Positions 51,770-59,916 of a DNA stretch of 64,000 bases are shown here, in pieces. This DNA comes from Panagrolaimus kolymaensis (lineage: Eukaryota; Nematoda; Chromadorea; Rhabditida; Panagrolaimidae). Positions within the stretch are counted from its first letter, which is position 1. The number at the start of each line of letters is the position of its first letter. The stretch lies in NCBI GenBank assembly GCA_028622995.1, contig JAJQJQ010000053.1, positions 1,673,946 to 1,737,945 on the forward strand. Reading direction: 5' to 3'. Position numbers and translations under genes: made by a program. Below the pieces are notes generated by a model, which saw only the letters and a list, made by a program, of their open reading frames with translations, was not told where the DNA came from and did not search any database.

Positions 51770-52823
51770 ATGGAGCGAAACATTCAAAAATTTCAATGTG
51801 GTTTTGACCAGCATTTTGCAAATTTATATATCCGTGAGAAAGAGATGGAAGAACAACACTTTCTTAAATTATATGAATCTACTCAACCAGCACCAAATAT
51901 TTTTGATTTACCCAACGAAGTACTTTTTAATATTCATGCTCATATTCCCTCATTAGAAAATGCGGTTGCACTTTCTCATTCGTCTAAACGAATGCGCTTT
52001 ATTTTTTTTGACAACACCCGATATGGCTGGAAGATGATCGATGAGAAAGTAGGTTTTTAAGAAAATCTTAATATTCATAAAATTTTTTATGATTTTTTCT
52101 ATTTCATTTTCAGAATGCTCATTTTGGGTTATTTTTCAAAGATGATAAAAAAGTATTGGAAACTCATCAAATAATTCTCCCATCCTGTTTAAAGTTCATA
52201 CGCTGCCCTGAAGAAGTACTTCTTGAAGGTTTGGAAAAAATGCTTACAGATCATCTTTTTTATGAAGAAATAATCTTCGATAAGTGTGATGTAACACCTA
52301 AAGTTATTCAAAAAGTTCGTGTAAACTGTCAGAAAAAAATCGAATTTAAAAAATGTGTCATCAGTGCATGTTTTGAAAGCATCCTCGAAAGTTGCCAAAG
52401 CGTAAGAGTTTTTAAGTTAGTTTATTTTTCTCTTTCTTTTTTTTTTTGAGGGTAAATGGTTTTTTTAGGCTCAATTCTCCAGGTTTCTATTACGGCCCTC
52501 TTTATTATCACTATATCGGGAAACATCTTGGCAGACATAAATTTTTACGTGAACTTTCACTTACTGAAATTCCTATCAAGGGTGTGACACCCTTTGTCAG
52601 AACCTTAAAAGTATGCATTTTTTTTATAATAAAAGAAAAGGCTTCTTTTTTATAAAATATTTATGTAAAACTAATTCTTTTATAGAGAATTATGTCATTT
52701 CCTACTCGTGTACAAGTTAGTTTTTTACACCGTGCCAGCCGTCAACAAAAAATGGAAGCAGTATATGAGCTTCACATGCTAGCATCAAAGCTTAATTTCC
52801 CAATCAATTGCAGTGAAACATAA
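51770..52823 (+). CDS. F-box protein (286 aa)
   Basis: Four exons: 51770-52048, 52114-52415, 52469-52610 and 52686-52823, in consistent phases. Residues about 44-82 are an F-box: IFDLPNEVLFNIHAHIPS, then the Ser-rich ALSHSSKRMRFIF helix. F-box proteins bind Skp1 and place a substrate on the SCF (Cul1) ubiquitin ligase. The remaining 200 residues contain repeating hydrophobic/charged segments (EEIIFDKCDVTPKVIQKV; FLRELSLTEIPIKGV) that resemble the leucine-rich or FTH-type substrate-binding C-terminal halves of nematode F-box proteins. It is transcribed away from the acidic gene, within the Polinton. It is probably captured from the host; the substrate cannot be read from sequence. Confidence 0.75.
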
Positions 52824-53136
52824 ATCTTACTTTTTTAACATCTTTTATTTTTATTTTTTGTATAACCCCTTCTTTCCCTTTTTCTGCACAATATTTCTTG
52901 CATAACTTTTCCTGCATAACTTTTTCTTTTTTATGTTATGCGTGTCTAATTTACTATGCTTTTTTTATGTAGTTTCCCCTAATTCATATTATGCAAAATC
53001 ACTTTCTTTCTTTTTTTTTTTAAATTGTGTAAGCTTCTTTTTTTCACAAAAAAATCAGTTAGTTTATATGTATTTTTTTTATTTTAATCAAAGCATGTAC
53101 CCGCAAATAAAAAGTTTTTTTAACATAAAATCAAAA
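52824..53136. other. Convergent spacer rich in TGCATAA/TGCACAA motifs
   Basis: It contains TGCACAATATTTC, TTGCATAACTTTTCC and TGCATAACTTTTTC (52886-52925) and TTATGCAAAATC near 52990: the element-wide motif again, between convergent genes. Confidence 0.5.
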
Positions 53137-53656
53137 TTATTCTAAGTCATCGTCAAGTTCGTTATTTTCATTCTCGAGAGGACGAACATAAATTAGATCA
53201 ATTAAAAGGCGGTCACGAAAAATTTCATGATGAGTTTCGGACTGTAATAGGTTCAATATTCGCGCAAAAACATCCTCGCCTGTCATTGGAATAAGAAGTG
53301 GATTTTGCATGGGGAAAGATTCTGATCCAAGATGTTCACTCCAAATGTTGTAACTATAAAAAAAGTTTTTAAAAATATGAAGAAAAAATGAAAGAAAAAA
53401 CGATTTACCGAAAGTAGCCATTTGGATTAAGCCCTTTATTTATTTTATTCATTGCTTTTTTCAATGTACGATGAATAAGAAGGGTGAATTCGTCATCTTT
53501 AGCTTCATAATCACTAAAAATGATAGGTAAAGTCCGCAATAAACTTCCATCTGTATTTTCTTCTACAATAACAAGTTTGCCAACAGCCGCACTAAATAAA
53601 ATCAACTGATAAATTAAATTTTTAAGGGCATTTTTAACTTACCGTGTTCGAGACAT
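53137..53656 (-). CDS. Stand-alone protein resembling the N-terminal domain of Polinton PolB (137 aa)
   Basis: Three minus-strand exons: 53656-53643, 53591-53409 and 53353-53137. The C-terminal 70 residues follow a pattern I associate with the N-terminal region of protein-primed B polymerases in Polintons: a stretch like YFRYNIWSEHLGSESFPMQN, then PLLIPMTGEDVFARILNLLQ, then an S-x-hydrophobic segment and LIDLIYVRP. Here the frame ends immediately afterwards in an acidic tail (NNELDDDLE), with no exonuclease or polymerase motifs anywhere nearby. So it is either an independent copy of this domain or a remnant of a lost polymerase gene. The match is by pattern memory, not a search. Confidence 0.45.
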
Positions 53657-54073
53657 TTTTTGTCCTTAAAGAAAATAAAAAGGTGACACTCGAAATAACA
53701 ATGAAAGTCAAGAGGGGGGCTTCATTATTATTCTTCTTTATCGAGAGTCTCGAACACGGCAACTGCTTTTTTTCTCCTTGTAGCTAAAACAATACATCGA
53801 TAATCTCTGTTTTACATTTTTAAGTTCAGTCAATCTCTTTTGTCGCCACTTATGCAATACTCTTTTTTTGACCCTTTTTTCGGCACCTTTTTTGTTGACT
53901 TTTTTTGAAAGCGATCTCCTTTGACCTTTTTTATGGTATCTCAGAGATGTGGATTTATTTATCGCAAACTTACAGCATCAACTCCATTCTTTTCTTTTTT
54001 CTTTACATTTTGATCGTGACTTTTTTTGTTGCTCTTTTTTAATTTAAAAACTTTTTTATTTTACAGTTTTGCA
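53657..54073. other. Divergent intergenic region
   Basis: T-rich, between the minus-strand gene ending its 5' side at 53656 and the plus-strand gene at 54074. It contains the inverted pair TCTCGAACACGGCAA / CGTGTTCGAGACA (near 53750 and 53643), the latter covering the first codons of the minus-strand gene. Probable promoters for both genes. Confidence 0.4.
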
Positions 54074-54833
54074 ATGGATTCCAACTTTGTCAAACCCGAT
54101 CCTCAACAAGAAGAAAGCGAGGATTTGTTTGCACCCCTTGAGGATCCTGGTGACTTATTCGATTGGTTTATTCCATCACCACCAAAAACAAGCGAGCCAT
54201 TTCCTGATAATCAGATGGAAGCTCTCTTCGAAAAACTTGAACTCGAAGAAGCTCAAAACATTGATCCTGCAGCGTTTTATGGGTAAGCTTTTCCCTTCTT
54301 CTTTTTTTACCCTCTTTCTTATTTTTTATAGATATCCCCCATATCAGAAAAAAACTGTTGATTTTTTGATCCAATTTGAAAAGCAATATGGATGCTCGAA
54401 AAAAAGTGCGATTATCTTTCCGTGTAATCACATCACTTCGTTTCACAGCCTTTGGGGTCAACAATTAAATGCAAATTATGAATTTGAATGCATCAAATGT
54501 CATACATTCCATTCTTATGAATTGGTTATGCCCCATCATGGGTAAGCTTTTACGCTTTTTTATTAACTCTCTTTTGACATTCTTTTTTTCAGCTACAATA
54601 CAATGCAACCAAAAACTAATAACTTCATTGATGAATTTGAAGAAGCATATGGGCACTCCAAAAAACCCCACGTTATTTTCCCCTGCGATCATGTTCATGA
54701 AAAGAATGTCATTTACGAGTTAGTGTTCAATGAATCGAACGAATTTGAATGTAAATTGTGTAAAACCTGGCACCATGGAGATCTCATCGTTCCAACCAGT
54801 CGGCCTTTAACAGCATATTCAACATACCTCTGA
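54074..54833 (+). CDS. Protein with two tandem Cys/His zinc-binding repeats (219 aa)
   Basis: Three exons: 54074-54282, 54332-54541 and 54593-54833. The start follows a TTTTACAG acceptor by seven bases. Exon 1 encodes an acidic N-terminus with SEDLFAPLEDPGDLFDWF, resembling an acidic activation-type segment. Exons 2 and 3 each encode one copy of the same domain: IIFPCNH...FECIKCHTFHSYELVMP and VIFPCDH...FECKLCKTWHHGDLIVP, each supplying C-x-H...C-x2-C-x2/3-H ligands. One exon per repeat, with identical intron phase, indicates exon duplication. No family is recognised; a nucleic-acid or protein-binding zinc module is likely. Confidence 0.7.
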
Positions 54834-55017
54834 TATAAATCCCTTGTTGCATCTCCTAAACTTTTTAACATTTTTTCTTTTCTTTTGCTCAATGCTTTTC
54901 CATTCTAACGATGCTTTTTTTTGTTACCGTAATAAAAATTTATGTAAGTGAGATCAAAGGTGTTGATTCAGCAAACATATTTTTTTCTCAAACCATTGTG
55001 TGTATTTTCATTGCGTC

Positions 55018-55329
55018 GACGGACAGAACCTGATGGGGAGTCGCGTCCATCCTTTCTCCACACACGCGCGCATGCGCGCATCCTCTTGCTGATTTACAAA
55101 AAATTGTTCATTTTCTCTTTGAGTTGCACTAGTTTGTATGCTTAAGCGTTGTATTTCGGGAATTTATCGGAAAATTATCAGGAGAAGGAACATTTTTTGC
55201 GCAAAAGTGAGACACTTTTTTTGCACAACTTTTTTACAGCTGTTGCATACTTAACTGTTGTTTTTCGGGAATTTTTTGCGCACTTTTTTCCTCTTTTGTT
55301 TGCACAAGTCTTTGCATAATTTTTTATGC
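55018..55329. repeat. 311-bp direct repeat, copy 1 (upstream of ATPase)
   Basis: Nearly identical to 57989-58299; I count about nine differences by eye, including one T indel. It contains the palindrome GCGCGCATGCGCGC, and its 3' end carries TTGCATAA-type motifs. It ends 113 bases before the packaging ATPase start; copy 2 ends 47 bases before the integrase start. That placement suggests a shared promoter or leader module rather than a random duplication. Short frames inside it are not genes. Confidence 0.85.
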
Positions 55330-55442
55330 ATAACAAAAATTATGTCAACTCAAAGGTCACATAGGGATATTTCCCTGATCAGAAAAAAAAGCTATGTAAG
55401 AAAAAAGAAGAATCTGTAAATTTTTTAGTTGCTATAAGTATT

Positions 55443-56096
55443 ATGGTTGACGAACAGTCGGATTTTGTTTTTTCGGGGAGTGATTTTAAAATACACATCC
55501 CCAGTTGCTGTATTTTTTCTGGCCCCAGTAGCAGCGGAAAAACAACATTGCTAAAATCTTTCATCAAGCAAAGAGAGGGTTTATTTGAGCCAGCGCCTGC
55601 AACTGTTTTATATTGCTTTGGGGAATATCATGAATATGTTGATGAGCTAAAACAACTAAAAATACAAACGCATTATGGAGTTCCATCTGATGAGCTTTTG
55701 GATTCTATGCCTAAACCTTTATTGCTAATACTTGATGATCTCGTCAATGAGATGGATTCAGAATTTCTTGACATTTTATTCACCAAGAAAAGCCATCATC
55801 AGCAAATTTGCGTTCTGCTTCTCACACAAATTTTATTCTTGCCTAAACTTCGAACGCCTAGGATAAATTCTCATTATTTCGTGTTTCTCCGATCACCCGC
55901 CTTCAGAAATCAGCTTCGTAATTTCGGCGTACAAATTTTTGCAGGAAAAGTGAACGAGTTTATGAAAGCATACGACGACTCAACTTCGCACAAATACGGC
56001 TACTTAATGGTAAACGTCCACACCAAATCGTGTAATACTTTACGTCTTACTACCAATATTCTCCCCGACGAAGACACAATCATATACAAAATATGA
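55443..56096 (+). CDS. Polinton packaging ATPase (A32-like, FtsK/HerA superfamily), 217 aa
   Basis: The Walker A loop is FSGPSSSGKTTLL, with Gly27 to Thr35; Walker B is PLLLILDDLVNE, with Asp98-Asp99; a sensor-type QICVLLLTQILF strand follows at about 123-134, then NSHYFVFLRSP, a signature of Polinton and NCLDV-type genome-packaging ATPases. The length is normal for the compact Polinton version and the gene is intronless. The product is expected to pump the element's DNA into capsids. The start is 14 bases after a TTTTTTAG acceptor. The stop overlaps the next start (ATGA at 56093-56096), so the two are probably co-transcribed. Confidence 0.93.
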   Translation: MVDEQSDFVFSGSDFKIHIPSCCIFSGPSSSGKTTLLKSFIKQREGLFEPAPATVLYCFGEYHEYVDELKQLKIQTHYGVPSDELLDSMPKPLLLILDDLVNEMDSEFLDILFTKKSHHQQICVLLLTQILFLPKLRTPRINSHYFVFLRSPAFRNQLRNFGVQIFAGKVNEFMKAYDDSTSHKYGYLMVNVHTKSCNTLRLTTNILPDEDTIIYKI

Positions 56097-56389
56097 GTTT
56101 CGATCAAGCCAAACTTCTCAGAAGCATTGAAAAATCAAAATCTATCACCAAGATTATGAAATTAAATTCCGAGGAGCTTATGTTCCTTTCTCAAATCTTT
56201 TTATACTTTTTTACTGCTAAAAAACCTGTCCAATCCTTTTATTGTAATCGTCAAAAAACTTGTGCTCCCATCATCAAGAAATTCGGTAGAGCTCGAACTG
56301 AAAAAGCTGCTCGAAAAATAGCTAAAGAAGTTCCTCTTAAAGTGTTTCAAAGTGTGTCTCGATGGGCCATTAAAAGCTTTAAAAATTAA
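56093..56389 (+). CDS. Small basic protein overlapping the ATPase gene (98 aa)
   Basis: Starts at the ATGA overlap with the ATPase stop. The first half is Lys/Ser-rich and helical with a hydrophobic patch (LMFLSQIFLYFF, about 28-42); the second half is basic (KKFGRARTEKAARKIAKEV). It could be a DNA-binding or virion-core protein. There is no recognisable family. Tight coupling to the ATPase hints at a packaging or assembly role. Confidence 0.6.
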   Translation: MSFDQAKLLRSIEKSKSITKIMKLNSEELMFLSQIFLYFFTAKKPVQSFYCNRQKTCAPIIKKFGRARTEKAARKIAKEVPLKVFQSVSRWAIKSFKN

Positions 56390-56561
56390 TTGTGCTTTTT
56401 TTATTATGTAAAACTTTTTTTATTTTTGTGCAGAAAAATATGTAATTCTTATGCAAAAATATTGTGTAATACTTTTTTTGTTGTGTAAAACCTTTATGAA
56501 ATAAATATAAACTTTTTTTATTGCAACATAATTGAAAAGTCGTTAAAACGATAAAATACTT
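56390..56561. repeat. Convergent spacer with TTATGTAAAA/TTGTGTAA motifs
   Basis: Contains TTATGTAAAAC, TATGTAATTC, TTATGCAAAAATATTGTGTAA and TTGTGTAAAAC within 90 bases (56404-56495), the densest example of the element-wide motif. Confidence 0.55.
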
Positions 56562-56891
56562 TTAAAGTTCAATTTCAAGGACTTCAATAGGATAGTATTC
56601 TTGCTGACCATTTTCAAGCAAAACTCGATAGAGGGGCAAATGTGGATATTTAAGAATGATTCGATACTTGACGAAGAAGTATTGTTGGATGGTGACATTC
56701 AAGAAGCCTCCAAGAGCATGAGTTGATCTAGCACTTGTTTGAGTGAATGAGCCACGTGGAAGTTCTCGTGCCTTTAATTTCTTCATTGCGCGAACATTTA
56801 TTTTAGCATCCCATAGATGCCAATTTAATTTTGTATAAGGAAGTCGATGTCCACCGCGTTCGAGAATGTGATCGATCAATGGAACTCCCAT
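56562..56891 (-). CDS. Stand-alone Argonaute PAZ-domain protein (109 aa)
   Basis: The C-terminal half reads as the second half of an Argonaute PAZ domain: a FLNVTIQQYFFVKYRIIL segment matching the conserved V-x-x-YF-x-x-KY-x-I-x-L motif, then KYPHLPLYRV, then QEYYPIEVLEIEL matching the P-x-E-(V/L)-C/L-x-I end of PAZ. The first half (KKLKARELPRGSFTQTSA) fits the loop before it. The frame stops exactly where PAZ ends; there is no Mid or Piwi domain on either side, and the frame is intact. PAZ binds the 3' end of guide RNAs. The phrase KYPHLPL with YPIEVL suggests a nematode WAGO-like or Argonaute donor. Its ATG lies 33 bp from the divergent gene at 56925. A captured silencing interference factor is possible. 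Confidence 0.72.
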   Translation of the reverse strand: MGVPLIDHILERGGHRLPYTKLNWHLWDAKINVRAMKKLKARELPRGSFTQTSARSTHALGGFLNVTIQQYFFVKYRIILKYPHLPLYRVLLENGQQEYYPIEVLEIEL

Positions 56892-56924
56892 TATTTTTTG
56901 CTATAAAAGTAGCTTTTTTAGATC

Positions 56925-57353
56925 ATGCAAAAGCTGATAGCTATACCCGTCTCGCGATATAACAACCTAGTTGAGAAAGAAAAATCAAAATCAGGTCTCA
57001 ATGAAACAATCAATGCCACGGTTAAAAATCTTGAAAATCAAGAATATCTTCAACGTCAACGTCATTTTGATGTTGCCAATGAACAAATTCCTGAAACACA
57101 CGATCGTCGCCTTCGTCAAACCGCCATCACCTCATTACCTCCTCCTTCAATTGGATTTCCTAATCGAACATATAATAAAACCCCACTATACAGTCGACCA
57201 ACCAAACGCGTATATGAAAGAAAACCACAAGTCAAGAAAGCTGCATATAAAGTAGCTAAGAAAATAGTTAGAAAAACTCCCGCCAAAAAAGCAGTTGTTG
57301 CAGCAGCTCGGCCCGTTTTTACAGTACCAATCACAAAAAAATGGAAACTTTAA
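56925..57353 (+). CDS. Basic core-like protein (142 aa)
   Basis: Starts three bases after TTTTTTAG. N-terminal 60 residues are helical and mixed charge (YNNLVEKEKSKSGLNETINA); the C-terminal third is strongly basic with Lys/Arg/Ala/Pro repeats (KKAAYKVAKKIVRKTP and KKAVVAAARP), resembling protamine- or adenovirus core-type DNA-condensing proteins. It sits between the packaging ATPase and the integrase and is divergent from the PAZ gene. Assignment as DNA-binding core protein is from composition only. Confidence 0.65.
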   Translation: MQKLIAIPVSRYNNLVEKEKSKSGLNETINATVKNLENQEYLQRQRHFDVANEQIPETHDRRLRQTAITSLPPPSIGFPNRTYNKTPLYSRPTKRVYERKPQVKKAAYKVAKKIVRKTPAKKAVVAAARPVFTVPITKKWKL

Positions 57354-57988
57354 TTTTTTTTTTTGCTAAATTTCATTTATAATTTCATTTATAATTTTGA
57401 CTTCTTCCAATGCTTGGATGCTTTTTCTTTTTTATGTTTAAAAACGATAAAATAAAATTTTTCTTTTTTTAACTTCTTTCTAGTTGCTTCAGACGAATGC
57501 GCATCTTTCTTTTTTTCTATTATTCATGTTCGCTACCTTTTTACTTCAATTTTATTATTTATGCGTATTTGTACTTTAATAACCCTTTCTTTATCTTGCG
57601 CTAAAAGCATTTTTGAATAGTATTCTGCAACAATTTTTTGGAATGAAAGAAAAAACGTCATGATGCACTTATGCTTGCGACGATTAGAAACTAATGAGAA
57701 GATGCAAATTTTTCTATTTCCATAAATGCGCTCATGGCCGCAATTTCAAAAAAAGTAAAACAAAAATAAAATAAGATAAAGATAAAATATTCAAAAAAGG
57801 GAGATGAGAAACAAAAAATTTAAAGAATGAATGAAACTCATTGCATGATTTTCCTGTTATTTTTTTAAGTTTGTTTGTTTTTGATGAATGTCATTTACCC
57901 CTGAGAGGTAATGTATTTTTTAAAAACAAGATTTTTTTTTTCTTCTTCATGGATATGTGTGCCACAATAGGTCACTCTCATAGACTAT
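57354..57988. other. Non-coding spacer
   Basis: T-rich at the start, A-rich at the end; no gene or repeat recognised until the direct repeat at 57989. Confidence 0.5.
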
Positions 57989-58299
57989 GACGGACAGAAC
58001 CTGATGGGGAGTCGCGTCTATCCTTTCTCCACACACGCGCGCATGCGCGCATCCTCTTGCTGATTTACAAAAAATTGTTCATTTTCTCTTTGAGTTGCAC
58101 TAGTTTGTATGCTTAAGCGTTGTATTTCGGGAATTTATCGGAAAATTATCGGGAGAAAGAACATTTTTTGCGCAAAAGTGAGACACTTTTTTGCACAACT
58201 TTTTTGCAGCTGTTGCATACTTAACTGTTGTTTTTCGGGAATTTTTTGCGCACTTTTTTTCTCTTTTCTTTACACAAGTCTTTGCATAATTTTTTATGC
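57989..58299. repeat. 311-bp direct repeat, copy 2 (upstream of integrase)
   Basis: Matches 55018-55329 almost base for base, including the GCGCGCATGCGCGC palindrome and the GTTGTATTTCGGGAATTTAT segment. It ends 47 bases before the integrase ATG. Confidence 0.85.
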
Positions 58300-58346
58300 G
58301 CGTTCAACTTTAAGACAACATTATGCAGAAAACATAATTTTCAGAG

Positions 58347-59429
58347 ATGGATACTTTATTGAAAAAAATTTACACTGATCCAGAATTCTCCACAGCTGCT
58401 TATGGAGGTGTTAATATTTTGTTAAAGGAAGCTAAAAAACATAACCCTGATGTTACGAAAAAAGATGTTGTTAATTTTTTAAATAAATCCATGACCTATA
58501 CTCTTCATCGCCCCATCAGACATCGATTCAAACGCTTAAAAACTATTAGCTATGGTTACTGGGATACATGCCAAGCTGATTTAGCCGATATGCAAAAACT
58601 TTCTAAGGATAACAATGGATACAAGTACATCCTCGTTTTTGTTGAAATCCTTTCTCGTCAGCTATATGTCGAAGTAGTAAAGAATAAAGGAACGCTAGAA
58701 ATGCAGAGAGCCTTCATGGCCATTTTTAAACGAGCTCCTAAACTTCCACAAATGATATTCACTGATCAAGGAAATGAGTTTGAATCAAATGCTATGGTAA
58801 AGTTCTTTGAAAAGCTTAAAATCAAAAAGTTTGCTTCATCCTATACCGAGACCAAGGCAGCTGTAGCTGAAAGAATGATTCGAACATTGCGTGCACGAAT
58901 TTATCGCTATTTTACTGAAAAAGGCAGTAAAAGATATATAAACGTTTTGCACTCAATTGTCGATGGAATCAACAATACTGTTTGTCGAGTAACTAAAATG
59001 AAGCCAATGGATGTCAACGAAGAAAATGCCTTTGAACTTGTGAAAAAGCTTTATGTTCCTGATATTCTTGAGGGTCCAAAAATAAAGCCAAAGTATAATG
59101 CAGGTGATACTGTTAGAGTGAGACAAAGAAAAGAAACTTTTCAACGTGGTTACGATATTGCTTGGAGTGATAAAATTTACACTATTGATAAACCCTTACC
59201 CACAAAACCCACAGCTTATAAACTAAAAGGCGATAAGAAAAATGAAATCTTAGATGGAAATTATTATAATGAGGAAATGGGTTACTTTGATGCAGAAAAT
59301 CCTGAAGCCGGGTATCGCATTGATATTTTAAAAACAAGAAAAAGAAGAGGAAAAACTGAATACTTTGTGCATTTTATTGGACATTCTGATGATGATGTAT
59401 GGATTTCAGAAGCAGATATAATTAATTGA
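58347..59429 (+). CDS. Polinton integrase, DD35E with C-terminal chromodomain (360 aa)
   Basis: Single exon, starting two bases after ATTTTCAG. The retroviral-type catalytic core spans about 60-220: Asp78 (CQADLADM), Asp140 (MIFTDQGNEFES) and Glu175 (AAVAERMIRTL), 35 residues apart, so the triad is complete. The Q-x-D-L and TDQGNEF signatures are those of Polinton/Maverick integrases. The last 40 residues (YRIDILKTRKRRGKTEYF ... DDVWISEADI) are a chromodomain, as in many Polinton integrases, which can direct insertion to modified chromatin. It would catalyse insertion with a 6-bp target duplication. Preceded by the direct repeat and followed by TTATGCAAA motifs. Looks intact. Confidence 0.95.
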   Translation: MDTLLKKIYTDPEFSTAAYGGVNILLKEAKKHNPDVTKKDVVNFLNKSMTYTLHRPIRHRFKRLKTISYGYWDTCQADLADMQKLSKDNNGYKYILVFVEILSRQLYVEVVKNKGTLEMQRAFMAIFKRAPKLPQMIFTDQGNEFESNAMVKFFEKLKIKKFASSYTETKAAVAERMIRTLRARIYRYFTEKGSKRYINVLHSIVDGINNTVCRVTKMKPMDVNEENAFELVKKLYVPDILEGPKIKPKYNAGDTVRVRQRKETFQRGYDIAWSDKIYTIDKPLPTKPTAYKLKGDKKNEILDGNYYNEEMGYFDAENPEAGYRIDILKTRKRRGKTEYFVHFIGHSDDDVWISEADIIN

Positions 59430-59557
59430 CTTTATGCAAAAATATTATGCAAAAAATATTATGCAAGAATGTTATGCAAAAATATTGTACATTTTTTTCT
59501 TCTCTAATTTTTTTCTCGAATAAAAAACTTTGTTCTTTTTAACCGAGGTCACATCAC
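59430..59557. repeat. TTATGCAAAAATA repeats after the integrase gene
   Basis: Four back-to-back copies of ATTATGCAAAAA/GTTATGCAAAAATATTGTAC at 59434-59490, in the 3' region of the integrase. Confidence 0.6.
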
Positions 59558-59914
59558 ATGTCTTTTAAGTCTAGTTTTTTCACAAACCCTTCAGTTGTTA
59601 CTTTTTTAAGGGTCAAGTACAGTCGTGTTTTTCCTTTGCTCTGCATATCTTTAATGTTTCTTGTTTCCATTGATTTCGAAAAAATTAATTGGAGCAATCT
59701 CTTTCAAGGCAATACTTCAAAAGCTCCAGAAAAAGCTGATCCTTGTGAAGTAGATTGTGAACCAGCAAAACCTGAGTTGGAATTAAAAAATAAAGACCCA
59801 AGTCTCATTATTCCCGCCTCAGCTGCACCTCTCACAACAACTCCTGAATCAGCTACCACTGATCCAATTGTTATTCGTCCAATTAAAAGAAAATATAAAG
59901 ATATTTTCACCTAA
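59558..59914 (+). CDS. Single-span membrane protein before the capsid gene (118 aa)
   Basis: One hydrophobic segment at about residues 24-42 (FPLLCISLMFLVSIDF), a short Ser-rich N-terminus, then a Pro/Ala/Thr-rich region with DPCEVDCEPAKPELE and a basic end (RPIKRKYKDIF). The stop is two bases before the capsid-protein ATG, so both are probably read from one transcript. A virion membrane or scaffold role is possible; no family is recognised. Confidence 0.6.
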   Translation: MSFKSSFFTNPSVVTFLRVKYSRVFPLLCISLMFLVSIDFEKINWSNLFQGNTSKAPEKADPCEVDCEPAKPELELKNKDPSLIIPASAAPLTTTPESATTDPIVIRPIKRKYKDIFT

Positions 59915-59916
59915 TC

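Noticed and set aside
58109..58378. Cys/Phe-rich 89-codon frame upstream of the integrase
   Set aside because: It lies in the duplicated non-coding module and overlaps the integrase start; the other repeat copy has a T indel that breaks the frame.
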